A stretch of 64,000 nt of DNA from Erwinia billingiae Eb661 (GTDB lineage: Bacteria; Pseudomonadota; Gammaproteobacteria; Enterobacterales; Enterobacteriaceae). The translations under genes were made by a program, and so were the position numbers. Shown piece after piece: positions 31,236 through 41,587 of this stretch. The stretch covers positions 868,001-932,000 of the forward strand of contig NC_014306.1 of the NCBI RefSeq assembly GCF_000196615.1. The letters are read 5' to 3'. The first letter of the stretch is position 1; the number at the start of each line of letters is the position of its first letter. The notes beneath the pieces are model-generated. The model searched no databases. It saw only the letters and a program-made list of their open reading frames with translations, and had not been told where the DNA came from.

Positions 31236-33140
31236 ATGGCTATCGAAATTACCGTACCGGATATCGGTGCAGACGAAGTGGAAGTCACCGAGATTATGGT
31301 CAAGGTGGGCGACAAGGTTGAAGTTGAGCAGTCGCTGATCACCGTAGAGGGCGATAAAGCCTCTATGGAAGTCCCTTCCCCTCAGGCGGGCGTCGTGAAA
31401 GAGATCAAGGTTGCTACCGGTGACAAAATTGAAACCGGCAAGCTGATCATGATCTTCGAAGACGCGGAAGGTGCTGCGGCACCGGCCAAAGCCGAAGAGA
31501 AAAAAGAAGAAGCGAAACCGGCGGCAGCCGCTGCGCCTGCTCAGGCAGAAAGCAAAGAAGTCGCCGTGCCGGATATCGGTTCTGACGAAGTTGAAGTGAC
31601 CGAAATCATGGTCAAAGTCGGTGACACGGTGGAAGCCGAGCAGTCGCTGATTACCGTTGAAGGCGACAAAGCCTCAATGGAAGTGCCTGCACCTTTCGCG
31701 GGTGTGGTGAAAGAGATCAAAATCAGTACCGGCGATAAAATCAGCACCGGCTCGCTGATCATGGTCTTCGAAACTGCCGGTTCAGGTTCAGGTTCGGCTC
31801 CGGCTGAAGCGAAGCCAGAAGTGAAAGAAGAAGCGGCAGCGGCACCCGCAGCAGCCAGCGGCGCGAAAGAAGTCGCCGTGCCGGATATCGGTGATGACGA
31901 AGTCGAAGTCACCGAAATCATGGTTAAAGTGGGCGATAAAGTGGCTGCCGAGCAGTCGCTGATCACCGTTGAAGGCGACAAAGCCTCGATGGAAGTCCCG
32001 GCACCGTTCGCGGGCACCGTGAAAGAGATCAAAATCAGCACCGGCGATAAAGTGAAAACCGGTTCGATGATCATGGTCTTCGAAGTGGAAGGCGCTGCGC
32101 CAGCGGCGGCTGCTCCGGCAGCGGCACCACAGCAGGCTGAACCGGCTAAGCAGGAAGCGAAAGCGGCTCCGGCACCGGCGAAAGCGGAATCCAAAGGTGA
32201 GTTCGCTGAGAACGATGCTTACGTTCACGCCACGCCGGTTATCCGTCGTCTGGCACGTGAGTTCGGCGTCAATCTGTCGAAAGTGAAAGGCACTGGCCGT
32301 AAAGGCCGCATTCTGAAAGAAGACGTGCAGTCTTACGTCAAAGATGCGGTTAAACGTGCCGAGTCTGCACCTGCAGCAGCGGCCGGTGGCGGTATGCCGG
32401 GCATGTTGCCATGGCCGAAAGTGGACTTCAGCAAGTTCGGTGAGATTGAAGAAGTCGAGCTGGGCCGCATCCAGAAAATTTCGGGTGCCAACCTGAGCCG
32501 TAACTGGATCGTGATCCCTCACGTTACCCAGCACGACAAGGCCGACATTACCGAAGTGGAAAACTTCCGTAAGCAGCAAAACGACGAAGCCGCGAAGAAG
32601 AAACTGGATCTGAAGATCACCCCACTGGTGTTCATCATGAAGGCCGTTGCTAAAGCGCTGGAAGAGTTCCCACGTTTCAACAGCTCGCTGTCTGAAGATG
32701 GACAGAAGCTGACGCTGAAGAAATACATCAACATCGGTGTGGCGGTTGATACGCCAAACGGTCTGGTGGTTCCGGTGTTCAAAGACGTCAACAAGAAAGG
32801 CATTGTTGAGCTGTCTAACGAACTGTCGGTAATTTCGAAGAAAGCGCGTGACGGTAAGCTGACGGCCGGCGATATGCAGGGCGGCTGCTTCACCATCTCC
32901 AGCCTTGGCGGCATCGGTGGCACGTCGTTCACCCCTATCGTCAATGCGCCGGAAGTGGCGATCCTCGGCGTGTCAAAATCGTCGATGGAGCCGGTCTGGA
33001 ACGGTAAAGAATTCGTTCCTCGCCTGATGTTGCCACTGTCGCTTTCCTTCGATCACCGTGTGATCGATGGCGCAGCCGGTGCACGCTTCGCGGCTTACAT
33101 CGCAACAGTCATGGCGGATATCCGCCGTCTGGTGATGTAA
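31236..33140 (+). CDS. aceF: AceF, dihydrolipoyl acetyltransferase E2, three lipoyl domains
   Basis: AceF forms the core of the pyruvate dehydrogenase complex and makes acetyl-CoA. The start [11 protein letters not shown], with GAGGGAAAGATTA before it, gives 634 residues (E. coli 630). Three lipoyl domains each carry GDKASMEVP with lipoylated lysines K41, K145 and K249, separated by Ala/Pro/Lys-rich linkers. A peripheral-subunit-binding domain follows at about 328-366 ([16 protein letters not shown]), then the catalytic domain with DHRVIDG (H607). The lipoyl repeats are almost identical to each other. Confidence 0.98.
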   Translation: MAIEITVPDIGADEVEVTEIMVKVGDKVEVEQSLITVEGDKASMEVPSPQAGVVKEIKVATGDKIETGKLIMIFEDAEGAAAPAKAEEKKEEAKPAAAAAPAQAESKEVAVPDIGSDEVEVTEIMVKVGDTVEAEQSLITVEGDKASMEVPAPFAGVVKEIKISTGDKISTGSLIMVFETAGSGSGSAPAEAKPEVKEEAAAAPAAASGAKEVAVPDIGDDEVEVTEIMVKVGDKVAAEQSLITVEGDKASMEVPAPFAGTVKEIKISTGDKVKTGSMIMVFEVEGAAPAAAAPAAAPQQAEPAKQEAKAAPAPAKAESKGEFAENDAYVHATPVIRRLAREFGVNLSKVKGTGRKGRILKEDVQSYVKDAVKRAESAPAAAAGGGMPGMLPWPKVDFSKFGEIEEVELGRIQKISGANLSRNWIVIPHVTQHDKADITEVENFRKQQNDEAAKKKLDLKITPLVFIMKAVAKALEEFPRFNSSLSEDGQKLTLKKYINIGVAVDTPNGLVVPVFKDVNKKGIVELSNELSVISKKARDGKLTAGDMQGGCFTISSLGGIGGTSFTPIVNAPEVAILGVSKSSMEPVWNGKEFVPRLMLPLSLSFDHRVIDGAAGARFAAYIATVMADIRRLVM

Positions 33141-33146
33141 ACCGTT

Positions 33147-33172
33147 AGAAGGCCGGCTTTTGCCGGCCTTCT
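33147..33172 (+). terminator. Stem-loop after aceF
   Basis: AGAAGGCCGGC and GCCGGCCTTCT form a perfect 11-bp stem around TTTT, 6 nt after aceF. There is no T-run after it, so read-through into lpdA is likely, with the stem protecting the aceEF message. Confidence 0.75.
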
Positions 33173-33323
33173 CATAGCCGACTTTCGATGTGCTAAGTCG
33201 ACAAGGTAGTTGAAAACGTTTCGTATCAAGCGGTTTGCAGTCTGTTAACAATTCTGTAAACTCTTGCGGTGTAAACGTACCGGTGGATGAATGAATATCC
33301 CAGCGGTTAACTAAGAGGTCATG

Positions 33324-34748
33324 ATGAGTACAGAAATTAAAACTCAGGTCGTGGTACTTGGGGCAGGTCCTGCGGGCTACTCTGCAGCCTTCCGCGCAGC
33401 CGATTTAGGTCTGGAGACCGTCATCGTTGAGCGTTTCAGCACCCTGGGTGGGGTTTGTCTGAACGTGGGTTGTATCCCTTCCAAAGCGCTGCTGCACGTC
33501 GCGAAAGTGATTGAAGAAGCTAAAGCCCTGGAAGAGCATGGTATCGTGTTTGGTAAGCCACAAACCGACATCACCAAAATTCGTACCTGGAAAGAAAAAG
33601 TCATCAACCAGCTGACCGGTGGTCTGGCAGGGATGGCGAAAGGCCGCAAAGTGAAAGTGGTCACCGGTCTGGGTAAATTCACCGGCGCTAACACGCTGGT
33701 GGTTGAAGGCGAGAATGGTGCCACCACCATCAACTTCGACAACGCCATCATTGCTGCGGGCTCCCGTCCGATTCAGCTGCCATTCATCCCGCATGAAGAT
33801 CCTCGTGTCTGGGACTCCACCGACGCCCTGGAACTGAAAGAAGTGCCTGAGCGCCTGCTGGTTATGGGTGGCGGTATCATCGGTCTGGAAATGGCGACCG
33901 TATATCACGCGCTGGGTTCACAGATTGACGTGGTTGAGATGTTTGACCAGGTTATCCCTGCGGCTGACAAAGACGTGGTGAAAGTCTTCACCAAGCGTAT
34001 CAGCAAGCAGTTCAATCTGATGCTGGAAACCAAAGTGACCGCGGTTGAAGCGAAAGACGACGGTATCTACGTCACCATGGAAGGCAAAAAAGCGCCGGCC
34101 GAACCACAGCGTTACGACGCGGTTCTGGTGGCGATTGGCCGCGTACCTAACGGTAAAGGTCTGGATGCCGGTCAGGCGGGCGTGGAAGTGGACGACCGTG
34201 GCTTTATCCGTGTCGACAAGCAGATGCGTACCAACGTGCCGCACATCTACGCTATCGGCGACATCGTCGGTCAGCCGATGCTGGCGCACAAAGGCGTGCA
34301 TGAAGGCCACGTGGCAGCCGAAGTGATCTCCGGTAAGAAACATTACTTCGACCCGAAAGTGATCCCATCGATTGCTTACACTGAGCCGGAAGTTGCCTGG
34401 GTCGGTCTGACCGAGAAAGAAGCGAAAGAGAAGGGCATCAGTTACGAAACTGCCACCTTCCCATGGGCGGCCTCCGGTCGTGCCATCGCCTCTGATTGTG
34501 CAGACGGTATGACCAAACTGATCTTCGACAAAGAAACTCACCGGGTGATCGGTGGTGCAATTGTCGGTACCAACGGCGGCGAGCTGCTGGGTGAAATCGG
34601 TCTGGCTATCGAGATGGGTTGTGATGCGGAAGATATCGCGCTGACCATCCATGCTCACCCAACGCTGCATGAATCCGTGGGTCTGGCTGCCGAGATGTTT
34701 GAAGGTAGCATCACTGACCTGCCAAACCCGAAAGCGAAGAAGAAGTAA
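33324..34748 (+). CDS. lpdA: LpdA, dihydrolipoamide dehydrogenase E3
   Basis: Lpd reoxidises dihydrolipoamide for the pyruvate, 2-oxoglutarate and glycine-cleavage complexes, passing electrons through FAD to NAD. The second of two adjacent ATGs is chosen because AAGAGG then has proper spacing; it gives 474 residues as in E. coli. Seen: FAD motif VLGAGPAGYSAA, redox cysteines C45 and C50 in GGVCLNVGC, the NAD motif MGGGIIGLEMATVY, and the active-site HAHPTLHES. The 183-bp spacer after aceF leaves room for a separate promoter, as known in E. coli. Confidence 0.98.
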   Translation: MSTEIKTQVVVLGAGPAGYSAAFRAADLGLETVIVERFSTLGGVCLNVGCIPSKALLHVAKVIEEAKALEEHGIVFGKPQTDITKIRTWKEKVINQLTGGLAGMAKGRKVKVVTGLGKFTGANTLVVEGENGATTINFDNAIIAAGSRPIQLPFIPHEDPRVWDSTDALELKEVPERLLVMGGGIIGLEMATVYHALGSQIDVVEMFDQVIPAADKDVVKVFTKRISKQFNLMLETKVTAVEAKDDGIYVTMEGKKAPAEPQRYDAVLVAIGRVPNGKGLDAGQAGVEVDDRGFIRVDKQMRTNVPHIYAIGDIVGQPMLAHKGVHEGHVAAEVISGKKHYFDPKVIPSIAYTEPEVAWVGLTEKEAKEKGISYETATFPWAASGRAIASDCADGMTKLIFDKETHRVIGGAIVGTNGGELLGEIGLAIEMGCDAEDIALTIHAHPTLHESVGLAAEMFEGSITDLPNPKAKKK

Positions 34749-34768
34749 GTCGCTACGTGGTTTACCAG

Positions 34769-34797
34769 ACGGCTCCCAATGGGGGCCGTTTTTTTTT
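34769..34797 (+). terminator. Rho-independent terminator of lpdA
   Basis: ACGGCTCCC (34769-34777) pairs with GGGGGCCGT (34781-34789) across a 3-nt loop, with one T-G wobble, followed by eight Ts. It closes the pdh operon. Confidence 0.92.
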
Positions 34798-34887
34798 GCC
34801 CGATGAAAACGTCTGGTTATGGTAACGCGCGTTACGCCCATGAAATCGCGCTTCGCGGGGAATTAATGTTGCTTTTTTGTAAACAGA

Positions 34888-34916
34888 TTAACATGCTAAC
34901 GAAATCCTGCTATGCT
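34888..34916 (+). promoter_or_regulatory. Predicted promoter of acnB
   Basis: TTAACA (34888-34893), a 17-bp spacer and TATGCT (34911-34916) lie about 98 bp before the acnB start. The surrounding TGTAAACAGATTAACATG resembles spaced ArcA-type repeats, which would fit known ArcA control of acnB; that part is weak. Confidence 0.5.
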
Positions 34917-35014
34917 GCCCCTCGCGTAACCGGGCGCTTCACCCTACAGAATACGCACCTCACTTCGCGGTAAACCGCCCGGTATGCCATAACAATGTGA
35001 GCGAGGAGAACGTC

Positions 35015-37612
35015 GTGCTAGAAGAATACCGTAAGCACGTTGCCGAGCGTGCTGCCGAAGGGATCGTTCCAAAACCAATTGATGCTTCCCAAATGGCCGC
35101 GCTGGTTGAACTGCTGAAAAACCCGCCTGCGGGCGAAGAAGAATTCCTGTCTGATCTGTTAATCAATCGAGTTCCACCAGGCGTGGACGAAGCGGCTTAC
35201 GTGAAAGCTGGCTTCCTGGCTGCTGTCGCCGCAGGCGAAGCGACCTCTCCTCTGGTTACCCCTGAAAAAGCTGTAGAACTGCTGGGCACCATGCAGGGCG
35301 GCTACAACATTCACCCGCTGATCGATGCGCTCGACAATGAGACGCTGGCCCCGATCGCGGCGAAAGCCCTTTCCCATACTTTGCTGATGTTTGACAGCTT
35401 CTACGATGTGGAAGAGAAAGCCAAAGCGGGTAACCCACACGCGCAGAAGATCCTGAAGTCCTGGGCTGATGCTGAGTGGTATCTGTCACGTCCCGAGCTG
35501 GCAGAAAAACTCACCGTTACCGTCTTCAAAGTCACCGGCGAAACCAACACCGATGACCTGTCTCCGGCCCCGGATGCCTGGTCCCGTCCTGATATCCCAC
35601 TGCACGCGTTGGCGATGCTGAAAAATGCCCGTGAAGGCATTGAGCCAGACGACGCCGGCAATGTTGGCCCAATCAAGCAGATTGAAGCGCTGCAGGCGAA
35701 AGGTTTCCCTCTTGCTTACGTGGGTGACGTTGTCGGCACCGGTTCATCGCGTAAATCCGCCACCAACTCGGTGCTGTGGTTTATGGGTGATGACCTGCCG
35801 TTTGTGCCGAACAAGAAAGGCGGCGGCGTGGTACTGGGCAGCAACATTGCCCCGATCTTCTTCAACACCATGGAAGATGCGGGCGCATTGCCAATCGAAG
35901 TGGATGTGGCGAACCTGAATATGGGCGATGTGATTGACATCTACCCGTACAAAGGCGAAGTGAAGAACCACGAAACCGGCGAAGTGCTGGCGACCTTCTC
36001 ACTGAAAACCGAAGTGCTGCTGGACGAAGTTCGCGCCGGTGGCCGTATCCCGCTGATCATCGGCCGTGGCCTGACCACCAAAGCCCGTGAATCTCTGGGC
36101 CTGCCGCACAGCGAGGTGTTCCGCCTGGCGAAAGACGTGGCGGTCAGCACCCGTGGTTATTCACTGGCGCAGAAAATGGTTGGCCGTGCCTGTGGCACAG
36201 ACGGCGTGCGTCCTGGCGCCTACTGCGAACCAAAAATGACCTCTGTCGGTTCTCAGGACACCACCGGTCCAATGACCCGTGATGAACTGAAAGACCTGGC
36301 CTGTCTGGGCTTCTCTGCGGATCTGGTGATGCAGTCCTTCTGCCACACCGCAGCCTATCCTAAGCCGGTTGACGTCTCTACTCACCACACGCTGCCAGAC
36401 TTCATCATGAACCGGGGTGGCGTCTCACTGCGTCCGGGTGACGGTATTATCCACAGCTGGCTGAACCGTATGCTGCTGCCGGATACCGTGGGTACCGGCG
36501 GTGACTCGCATACGCGTTTCCCAATCGGGATCTCCTTCCCGGCAGGTTCAGGTCTGGTGGCGTTTGCTGCGGCGACCGGCGTGATGCCGCTGGATATGCC
36601 TGAGTCGGTACTGGTGCGTTTCAAAGGGAAAATGGAGCCAGGCATCACCCTGCGCGACCTGGTTCACGCCATCCCGCTGTACGCCATCAAGCAGGGCCTG
36701 CTGACCGTTGAGAAGAAAGGGAAGAAAAACATCTTCTCAGGTCGCATCCTGGAAATCGAAGGTCTGCCAGAGCTGAAAGTTGAGCAGGCGTTTGAACTTT
36801 CTGATGCCTCAGCCGAGCGTTCTGCTGCCGGTTGTACCATCAAGCTGGGCCAGGCACCGATTATCGAGTACCTGAACTCCAACATCGTGCTGTTGAAGTG
36901 GATGATCTCTGAAGGTTACGGCGATCGTCGTACCCTTGAGCGTCGTATTCAGGGCATGGAAAAATGGCTGTCTGAACCGAATCTGCTGGAAGCCGATGCG
37001 GATGCAGAGTACGCGGCAGTGATCGAAATCGATCTGGCGGAGATCAAGGAGCCGATCCTGTGTGCGCCAAACGATCCGGACGATGCCCGTCTGCTGTCTG
37101 ATGTTCAGGGCGAGAAAATCGATGAAGTGTTTATCGGCTCTTGCATGACCAACATCGGTCACTTCCGTGCGGCCGGTAAGCTGCTGGATAGCCACAAAGG
37201 CCAGCTGCCGACCCGTCTGTGGGTGGCACCGCCAACCAAGATGGACGCCGCGCAGCTGACGGAAGAGGGCTATTACAGCGTCTTCGGTAAGAGCGGTGCG
37301 CGTATCGAGATCCCGGGCTGTTCACTGTGCATGGGTAACCAGGCGCGTGTGGCAGATGGCGCGACGGTGGTCTCCACCTCAACCCGTAACTTCCCGAACC
37401 GTCTGGGTACCGGTGCTAACGTCTACCTGGCATCAGCCGAACTGGCTGCGGTCGCGTCGCTGTTAGGCAAACTGCCTACGCCAGACGAATACCAGCAGTT
37501 TATGTTGCAGGTCGATAAGACCGCGGTAGACACCTACCGTTATCTGAACTTCGACAAGCTGTCCCAGTACACGGACAAAGCTGACGGTGTGATCTTCCAG
37601 ACCGCCGTATAA
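35015..37612 (+). CDS. acnB: AcnB, aconitate hydratase B
   Basis: AcnB is the main TCA-cycle aconitase, interconverting citrate and isocitrate with a 4Fe-4S cluster. A GTG start ([16 protein letters not shown]) with AGGAGA six bases upstream gives 865 residues, exactly the E. coli length; an in-frame GTG at 34997 is rejected. The protein shows the HEAT-like N-terminal domain, the swivel domain [15 protein letters not shown] and the cluster cysteines in [10 protein letters not shown] and [10 protein letters not shown] strong terminator follows. Confidence 0.98.
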   Translation: MLEEYRKHVAERAAEGIVPKPIDASQMAALVELLKNPPAGEEEFLSDLLINRVPPGVDEAAYVKAGFLAAVAAGEATSPLVTPEKAVELLGTMQGGYNIHPLIDALDNETLAPIAAKALSHTLLMFDSFYDVEEKAKAGNPHAQKILKSWADAEWYLSRPELAEKLTVTVFKVTGETNTDDLSPAPDAWSRPDIPLHALAMLKNAREGIEPDDAGNVGPIKQIEALQAKGFPLAYVGDVVGTGSSRKSATNSVLWFMGDDLPFVPNKKGGGVVLGSNIAPIFFNTMEDAGALPIEVDVANLNMGDVIDIYPYKGEVKNHETGEVLATFSLKTEVLLDEVRAGGRIPLIIGRGLTTKARESLGLPHSEVFRLAKDVAVSTRGYSLAQKMVGRACGTDGVRPGAYCEPKMTSVGSQDTTGPMTRDELKDLACLGFSADLVMQSFCHTAAYPKPVDVSTHHTLPDFIMNRGGVSLRPGDGIIHSWLNRMLLPDTVGTGGDSHTRFPIGISFPAGSGLVAFAAATGVMPLDMPESVLVRFKGKMEPGITLRDLVHAIPLYAIKQGLLTVEKKGKKNIFSGRILEIEGLPELKVEQAFELSDASAERSAAGCTIKLGQAPIIEYLNSNIVLLKWMISEGYGDRRTLERRIQGMEKWLSEPNLLEADADAEYAAVIEIDLAEIKEPILCAPNDPDDARLLSDVQGEKIDEVFIGSCMTNIGHFRAAGKLLDSHKGQLPTRLWVAPPTKMDAAQLTEEGYYSVFGKSGARIEIPGCSLCMGNQARVADGATVVSTSTRNFPNRLGTGANVYLASAELAAVASLLGKLPTPDEYQQFMLQVDKTAVDTYRYLNFDKLSQYTDKADGVIFQTAV

Positions 37613-37630
37613 CGTCGGTGATGGATGAGA

Positions 37631-37659
37631 AAGGGAGGCCTGATGGTCTCCCTTTTTTT
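37631..37659 (+). terminator. Rho-independent terminator of acnB
   Basis: AAGGGAGGCC pairs with GGTCTCCCTT around TGAT, followed by seven Ts (37653-37659). It marks the boundary with the accessory block transcribed leftward. Confidence 0.92.
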
Positions 37660-37668
37660 ATGTGTGCT

Positions 37669-38982
37669 TTACACCAGCAGGGCGCGCAGGAACGTCAAAC
37701 TTTCCTCTTGCTCAATCGCTCCAATCCGTTGATAGATTTCATCTGAATCCACCAGCCCGCGGCAACAGTCGGTAAACTTTTGACGCCGATCATCTTCGCT
37801 GAAGGGCTCCGCCAGCGATCCCCTGGCGCCTGGCCGCTGATGGTGCAAGATGCGGCCATCACGTAGCGTCAGCGTGACCAGATGTGGCAGGTTATCAGCT
37901 AGCGCCTCTTCTTCTGGCTGCCAGCTTTCCATGCTGATGCAGGTCATCAGTGGATGCGTTCGCTGCACGGCAACACGCGCGGGCGTGAAATCTGTCACGC
38001 TGAGCGAACCGGCCTCAAGCATTCGCGCCACGCAGTAGTTCATCGAAAACCGGGCCTGCATCTCATCGTGGGGATCGGTATAGGCGAGGTTACGCAGGTT
38101 GGATATCCCCACTTTGCAGCTGACGGCTTCAATATCCTCAGCCCGAAAAGCCGAACTGGCCTGCAAATCGGCAATCGCATCCAACACCCTATGGGTGGAG
38201 CCGCAGCAGGGATACTTCTTGGGCATCACCCCGATGGTTTCGATAATATGCCGTGGCTCTTCAGCCCAACGCGCCAGCTTCTCCGTCGAAAATCCGGCTC
38301 CGGCAAACAGTTCATAAAAGCCCATTTGACCTTCAAGGATATCCAGCCTGCCACTCATACCGGTGGCGGCCAACTCAGCTGCATCCACCGCATTACGGGC
38401 AGCCATACCGGCATGGAAAGGCTTTAAAGGCGTGCCAAACTGACCTTTGACTCCACTGGCAAGGCTGACGGCGATGCTCAATGCGCGGCCAATACCGGCC
38501 TGATCCAGGCCTTTCAGCCAGGCAACACCGGCGGCCGTGCCGATGCACCCAATGGTTGATGTGCCGTGCCAGCCGGCAGTGTAGTGCGAGGAACTGACCA
38601 TATCACCAACAAAAGCCTGCGCCTGAAGGCCAATCAGGTAAGCGTTAACCAGCGCCTCACCATTGGCCTCCTCTTGCAGGGCGACAGCCAACAGCGCGGG
38701 CACCAAAACCGCCGAGGCATGGCTCATGCCGGGGCCAAAATTATCATCGTAGTCAATGGCGTGGGCTGATGTGGCGTTGATCAGCGCCACAATTGCCGCA
38801 GGCGGCGTTTGATAGCCAGACCAGGCCTGCCTGACGGCCAGGGTGGAATAATCCTCCCGTCCGGCGTAAAGGCAACCCAGCGTATCGCTGATGGCTTCCT
38901 TCGCCAGACGATGGGCGGTAGCGCTGAATCGCGGTTCACGGGCACACCATTCAGCCATGTTTTCAATCACAGTTATCATCAT
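37669..38982 (-). CDS. MmgE/PrpD-family protein
   Basis: This 437-residue protein belongs to the MmgE/PrpD superfamily, whose members include 2-methylcitrate dehydratase and cis-aconitate decarboxylase. Family features seen are DTLGCLYAG near the N-terminus, the segment SAHAIDYDD, GWHGTSTIGCIGTAAGVAWLKG, and KKYPCCGSTHRVLDA. No other methylcitrate-cycle gene is nearby, so a role in propionate use is not supported. It lies 55 bp after the ABC transporter genes and is likely the last gene of that unit. GAGGAAG precedes the start. Its substrate is unknown. Confidence 0.88.
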   Translation of the reverse strand: MMITVIENMAEWCAREPRFSATAHRLAKEAISDTLGCLYAGREDYSTLAVRQAWSGYQTPPAAIVALINATSAHAIDYDDNFGPGMSHASAVLVPALLAVALQEEANGEALVNAYLIGLQAQAFVGDMVSSSHYTAGWHGTSTIGCIGTAAGVAWLKGLDQAGIGRALSIAVSLASGVKGQFGTPLKPFHAGMAARNAVDAAELAATGMSGRLDILEGQMGFYELFAGAGFSTEKLARWAEEPRHIIETIGVMPKKYPCCGSTHRVLDAIADLQASSAFRAEDIEAVSCKVGISNLRNLAYTDPHDEMQARFSMNYCVARMLEAGSLSVTDFTPARVAVQRTHPLMTCISMESWQPEEEALADNLPHLVTLTLRDGRILHHQRPGARGSLAEPFSEDDRRQKFTDCCRGLVDSDEIYQRIGAIEQEESLTFLRALLV

Positions 38983-39037
38983 GCTTCCTCAAGAGTGTCG
39001 AGATAGCTTTCCAGTTGACGAAACACGGGGGGGCTCC

Positions 39038-39796
39038 TCAGGCTTCGCTGGCAGCGAGAAATCGCTGTGTGTAAGGCTCACGGGCATCGCCGTGGCGCAC
39101 GGCGTCGGCGGTCAGCTCTTCCAGCAGTTTTCCCTGATGCATAATCGCCACCCGCTGGCACAGATGCGTCACCACCGCCAGGTCATGCGTCACCATCAGG
39201 TAAGTCAGCTGGCGCTGCGTGCGCATGGTGGAGAGCAGATTCAGAATTTCTGCTTGCACCGAGACATCGAGTGCGGAGGTTGGCTCATCCAGAAGCAGCA
39301 CTGAAGGCTCCATGATCAACGCCCGGGCAATCGCCACGCGCTGACGTTGGCCACCGGAGAGCTGATGGGGGTAGCGGTATCTGAAGGCATCGCTAAGCCC
39401 CACCGCCTGTAATACCTCGCTGATGCGCTCTTCATGTCGATCCAATCCGTGCAGCTTAAGTGGCTCCAGCAGGGCGTTGTAGACCATTTTGCGCGGATGT
39501 AGTGAGGCATAAGGATCCTGAAAAACCATCTGCACCTGGCGATAGAACGGCTTATCACGCATTGGTTGCTGCTCTTTGTTATCGAACAGGATCGCGCCCT
39601 GGTAATCGCTGTTGAGCCCGGCCAGTGCGCGGAGAATAGTGGATTTTCCGCAGCCAGATTCACCGATCAATCCGTATGATTCGCCTGCTGCAAGGGTAAA
39701 GCTGACGCGATCTACCACCTGACGACGCTGGTTGCCCTGGCCAAAAGCGATGGTCAAATCGACGGTTTCAATACTGCGTTGATGAGTGGGGATCAT
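39038..39796 (-). CDS. ABC importer ATPase, DppF/OppF type
   Basis: This is a 252-residue nucleotide-binding subunit of a peptide/nickel-type importer. Seen: Walker A GESGCGKST, Q-loop VFQDPYASLHPRK, signature LSGGQRQRVAIARAL, Walker [12 protein letters not shown] and the H-loop MVTHD. It lacks the C-terminal oligopeptide/dipeptide iron-sulfur-type tail found in many DppF proteins, so it is on the short side. It overlaps the next ATPase gene by ATGA. Confidence 0.93.
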   Translation of the reverse strand: MIPTHQRSIETVDLTIAFGQGNQRRQVVDRVSFTLAAGESYGLIGESGCGKSTILRALAGLNSDYQGAILFDNKEQQPMRDKPFYRQVQMVFQDPYASLHPRKMVYNALLEPLKLHGLDRHEERISEVLQAVGLSDAFRYRYPHQLSGGQRQRVAIARALIMEPSVLLLDEPTSALDVSVQAEILNLLSTMRTQRQLTYLMVTHDLAVVTHLCQRVAIMHQGKLLEELTADAVRHGDAREPYTQRFLAASEA

Positions 39797-40659
39797 AGCG
39801 CAACTCCATTTCGGTACGCCGGGCCATGCAGCCAGGCGGGATCACGCGTAGGAACGCTAAGCGTGTCGATGGGATGGTGTAAACGCGGTTGACTGGCCAG
39901 CAGTGCCCGGGTGTAAGGATGCTGCGCCTCATGCAAACGATTCGCGGCGATCTCCTCGACGATTCGTCCGGCGTACATCACCAGCACGCGATCGCAAAAG
40001 CGCGAGACCAGATTGAGATCGTGCGTAATAAACAGTAGCCCGGTATTACGCCGGGCCAGCAGCTCGTCGAGGATCCCCAGCACCTGCTGACGGACGGTGA
40101 CGTCCAGCGCAGAGGTCGGTTCGTCCGCAATAATCAGGTCCGGTTCCGGGATCAGCATCATCGCAATCATTACGCGCTGGCCCATCCCGCCGGAGATTTC
40201 ATGTGGATAGAGCCGGTACACTTTCTCCACGTCACGAATATGCACCGACTCCAGCATTGCCAACGCCCGGGCTTTCGCCTCACTTTTAGAGGCTTTGCTG
40301 TGCAGACGATAGGCTTCGGTAATCTGATCGCCGATACGCATCAGCGGATTGAGGGAGAATTTCGGGTCCTGCAGGATCATCGATATACGGTTACCTCGGA
40401 TCGTGCGCATCTGCTTCTCACTGGCATTCAGCAGATCCACATCGCCAAAGCGCATCTCGTCTGCACTAATACGGCCGATTTTTGGGGTCAGCTTGAGCAA
40501 TGCGCGGCAGGTTTGTGATTTGCCGGAGCCTGATTCGCCGACGATCGCTAACTTCTCGCGCCCAACGCTGAAGGACACATCGCGTACCGCATGATGATCT
40601 TCATGCGCGCCGGTGAAAATAATGTTCAGGTTTTTAACCTGCAGCAGAGTATCAGTCAT
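39793..40659 (-). CDS. ABC importer ATPase, DppD/OppD type
   Basis: This is the second ATPase (288 residues) of the importer, with [10 protein letters not shown]-loop [15 protein letters not shown], signature [15 protein letters not shown], and Walker [13 protein letters not shown]. The signature departs from LSGGQ at two positions (ISGGM), which is common in DppD proteins. It overlaps the permease gene upstream by 8 nt and the second ATPase by 4 nt, so all subunits are made together. Confidence 0.94.
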   Translation of the reverse strand: MTDTLLQVKNLNIIFTGAHEDHHAVRDVSFSVGREKLAIVGESGSGKSQTCRALLKLTPKIGRISADEMRFGDVDLLNASEKQMRTIRGNRISMILQDPKFSLNPLMRIGDQITEAYRLHSKASKSEAKARALAMLESVHIRDVEKVYRLYPHEISGGMGQRVMIAMMLIPEPDLIIADEPTSALDVTVRQQVLGILDELLARRNTGLLFITHDLNLVSRFCDRVLVMYAGRIVEEIAANRLHEAQHPYTRALLASQPRLHHPIDTLSVPTRDPAWLHGPAYRNGVAL

Positions 40660-41587
40660 GGCGAAGGTCCATCACGTCACGCAGGCCATCACCTAACAGG
40701 TTAAAAGCCAGACTGGTGAAAAGGATGGCTAAACCGGGAATGGCGGCAATCCAGCCATTGTTCAGCATAAATTCGCGGCCTGATGCGAGCATTGCCCCCC
40801 ATTCCGGGCTGGGAGCCTGCGCGCCAAGGCCAAGGAAACCCAGACCGGCTGCCGTCAGAATGATTGCAGCCATATTCAACGTGACGCGGACCACCACGGA
40901 TGGCAGACACATCGGGATGATGTGACGCAGGATGATATGCAGCGAACTTGCACCCTGCAAACGCACCGCCGCGATGTAATCCATCTTGCGGATCGACAAG
41001 GTTTCAGCGCGGGCCAGACGGGCAATCGGTGGCCAGGAAGACAGTGAAATGGCAATGATTGCATTCTCAATGCCAGGACCTAATGCGGCAACGAAAGCCA
41101 GCGCCAGGATCAGACTCGGGAAGGCGAGAAAAATATCCACCAGGCGCATCAGCACCGTATCTACCCAGCCGCCAAGATAACCGGCACTGGTGCCAATCAG
41201 TAAACCCAGTGGCGTGATGATCACTGCGGTCAGACAGGCGATATACAGCGTGATGCGTGCGCCATAGAGCAAACGGCTATAGATATCGCGGCCCAGCTCA
41301 TCGGTGCCCAACCAGAAGCTGGCGCTGGGTGGTTTCAGTCGATGGGCCAAATCCTGAGTAAAGATATCGTGATTGCTTAACAGCGGCGCAAATAGCGCGG
41401 CAAAGATAATTACCAGTAGAACGATCAGGCCAAACAGCGCGGAGTGGTTGGCACAAAAGCGCCGCCACTGGATCCACATCTGTTGCATCCTGGCCTGGAA
41501 AGGGGAGCGTGGTGCCGGTGCGCTCAGCCAGCTACGCAGCGCCGAGCGGGAAGGCGCGGGCAGCGATCGGTTAACGGAATCGGTCAT
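40652..41587 (-). CDS. ABC importer permease, DppC/OppC type
   Basis: This inner-membrane permease has 311 residues from the start MTDSVNRSLP, which overlaps the preceding permease by ATGA. A long basic N-terminal tail precedes the first membrane segment (about residues 57-77). The EAA loop contacting the ATPase is visible at AARLQGASSLHIILRHIIPMCLPS in the reading AAVRLQGASSLHIILRHIIP. Six membrane segments are expected. Confidence 0.93.
   Translation of the reverse strand: MTDSVNRSLPAPSRSALRSWLSAPAPRSPFQARMQQMWIQWRRFCANHSALFGLIVLLVIIFAALFAPLLSNHDIFTQDLAHRLKPPSASFWLGTDELGRDIYSRLLYGARITLYIACLTAVIITPLGLLIGTSAGYLGGWVDTVLMRLVDIFLAFPSLILALAFVAALGPGIENAIIAISLSSWPPIARLARAETLSIRKMDYIAAVRLQGASSLHIILRHIIPMCLPSVVVRVTLNMAAIILTAAGLGFLGLGAQAPSPEWGAMLASGREFMLNNGWIAAIPGLAILFTSLAFNLLGDGLRDVMDLRHD

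Noticed and set aside
33918..34841. 307-codon antisense frame across lpdA and its terminator
   Set aside because: It runs through the lpdA terminator and has no domain; a codon-bias shadow.
34997..35014. Upstream in-frame GTG as acnB start (adds 6 residues)
   Set aside because: It would place the AGGAGA ribosome site inside the gene; the GTG at 35015 gives the exact E. coli length.
37669..38982. MmgE/PrpD gene as part of a methylcitrate cycle
   Set aside because: No prpB, prpC, prpE or prpR nearby; the neighbours are an amidohydrolase and a peptide-type importer.
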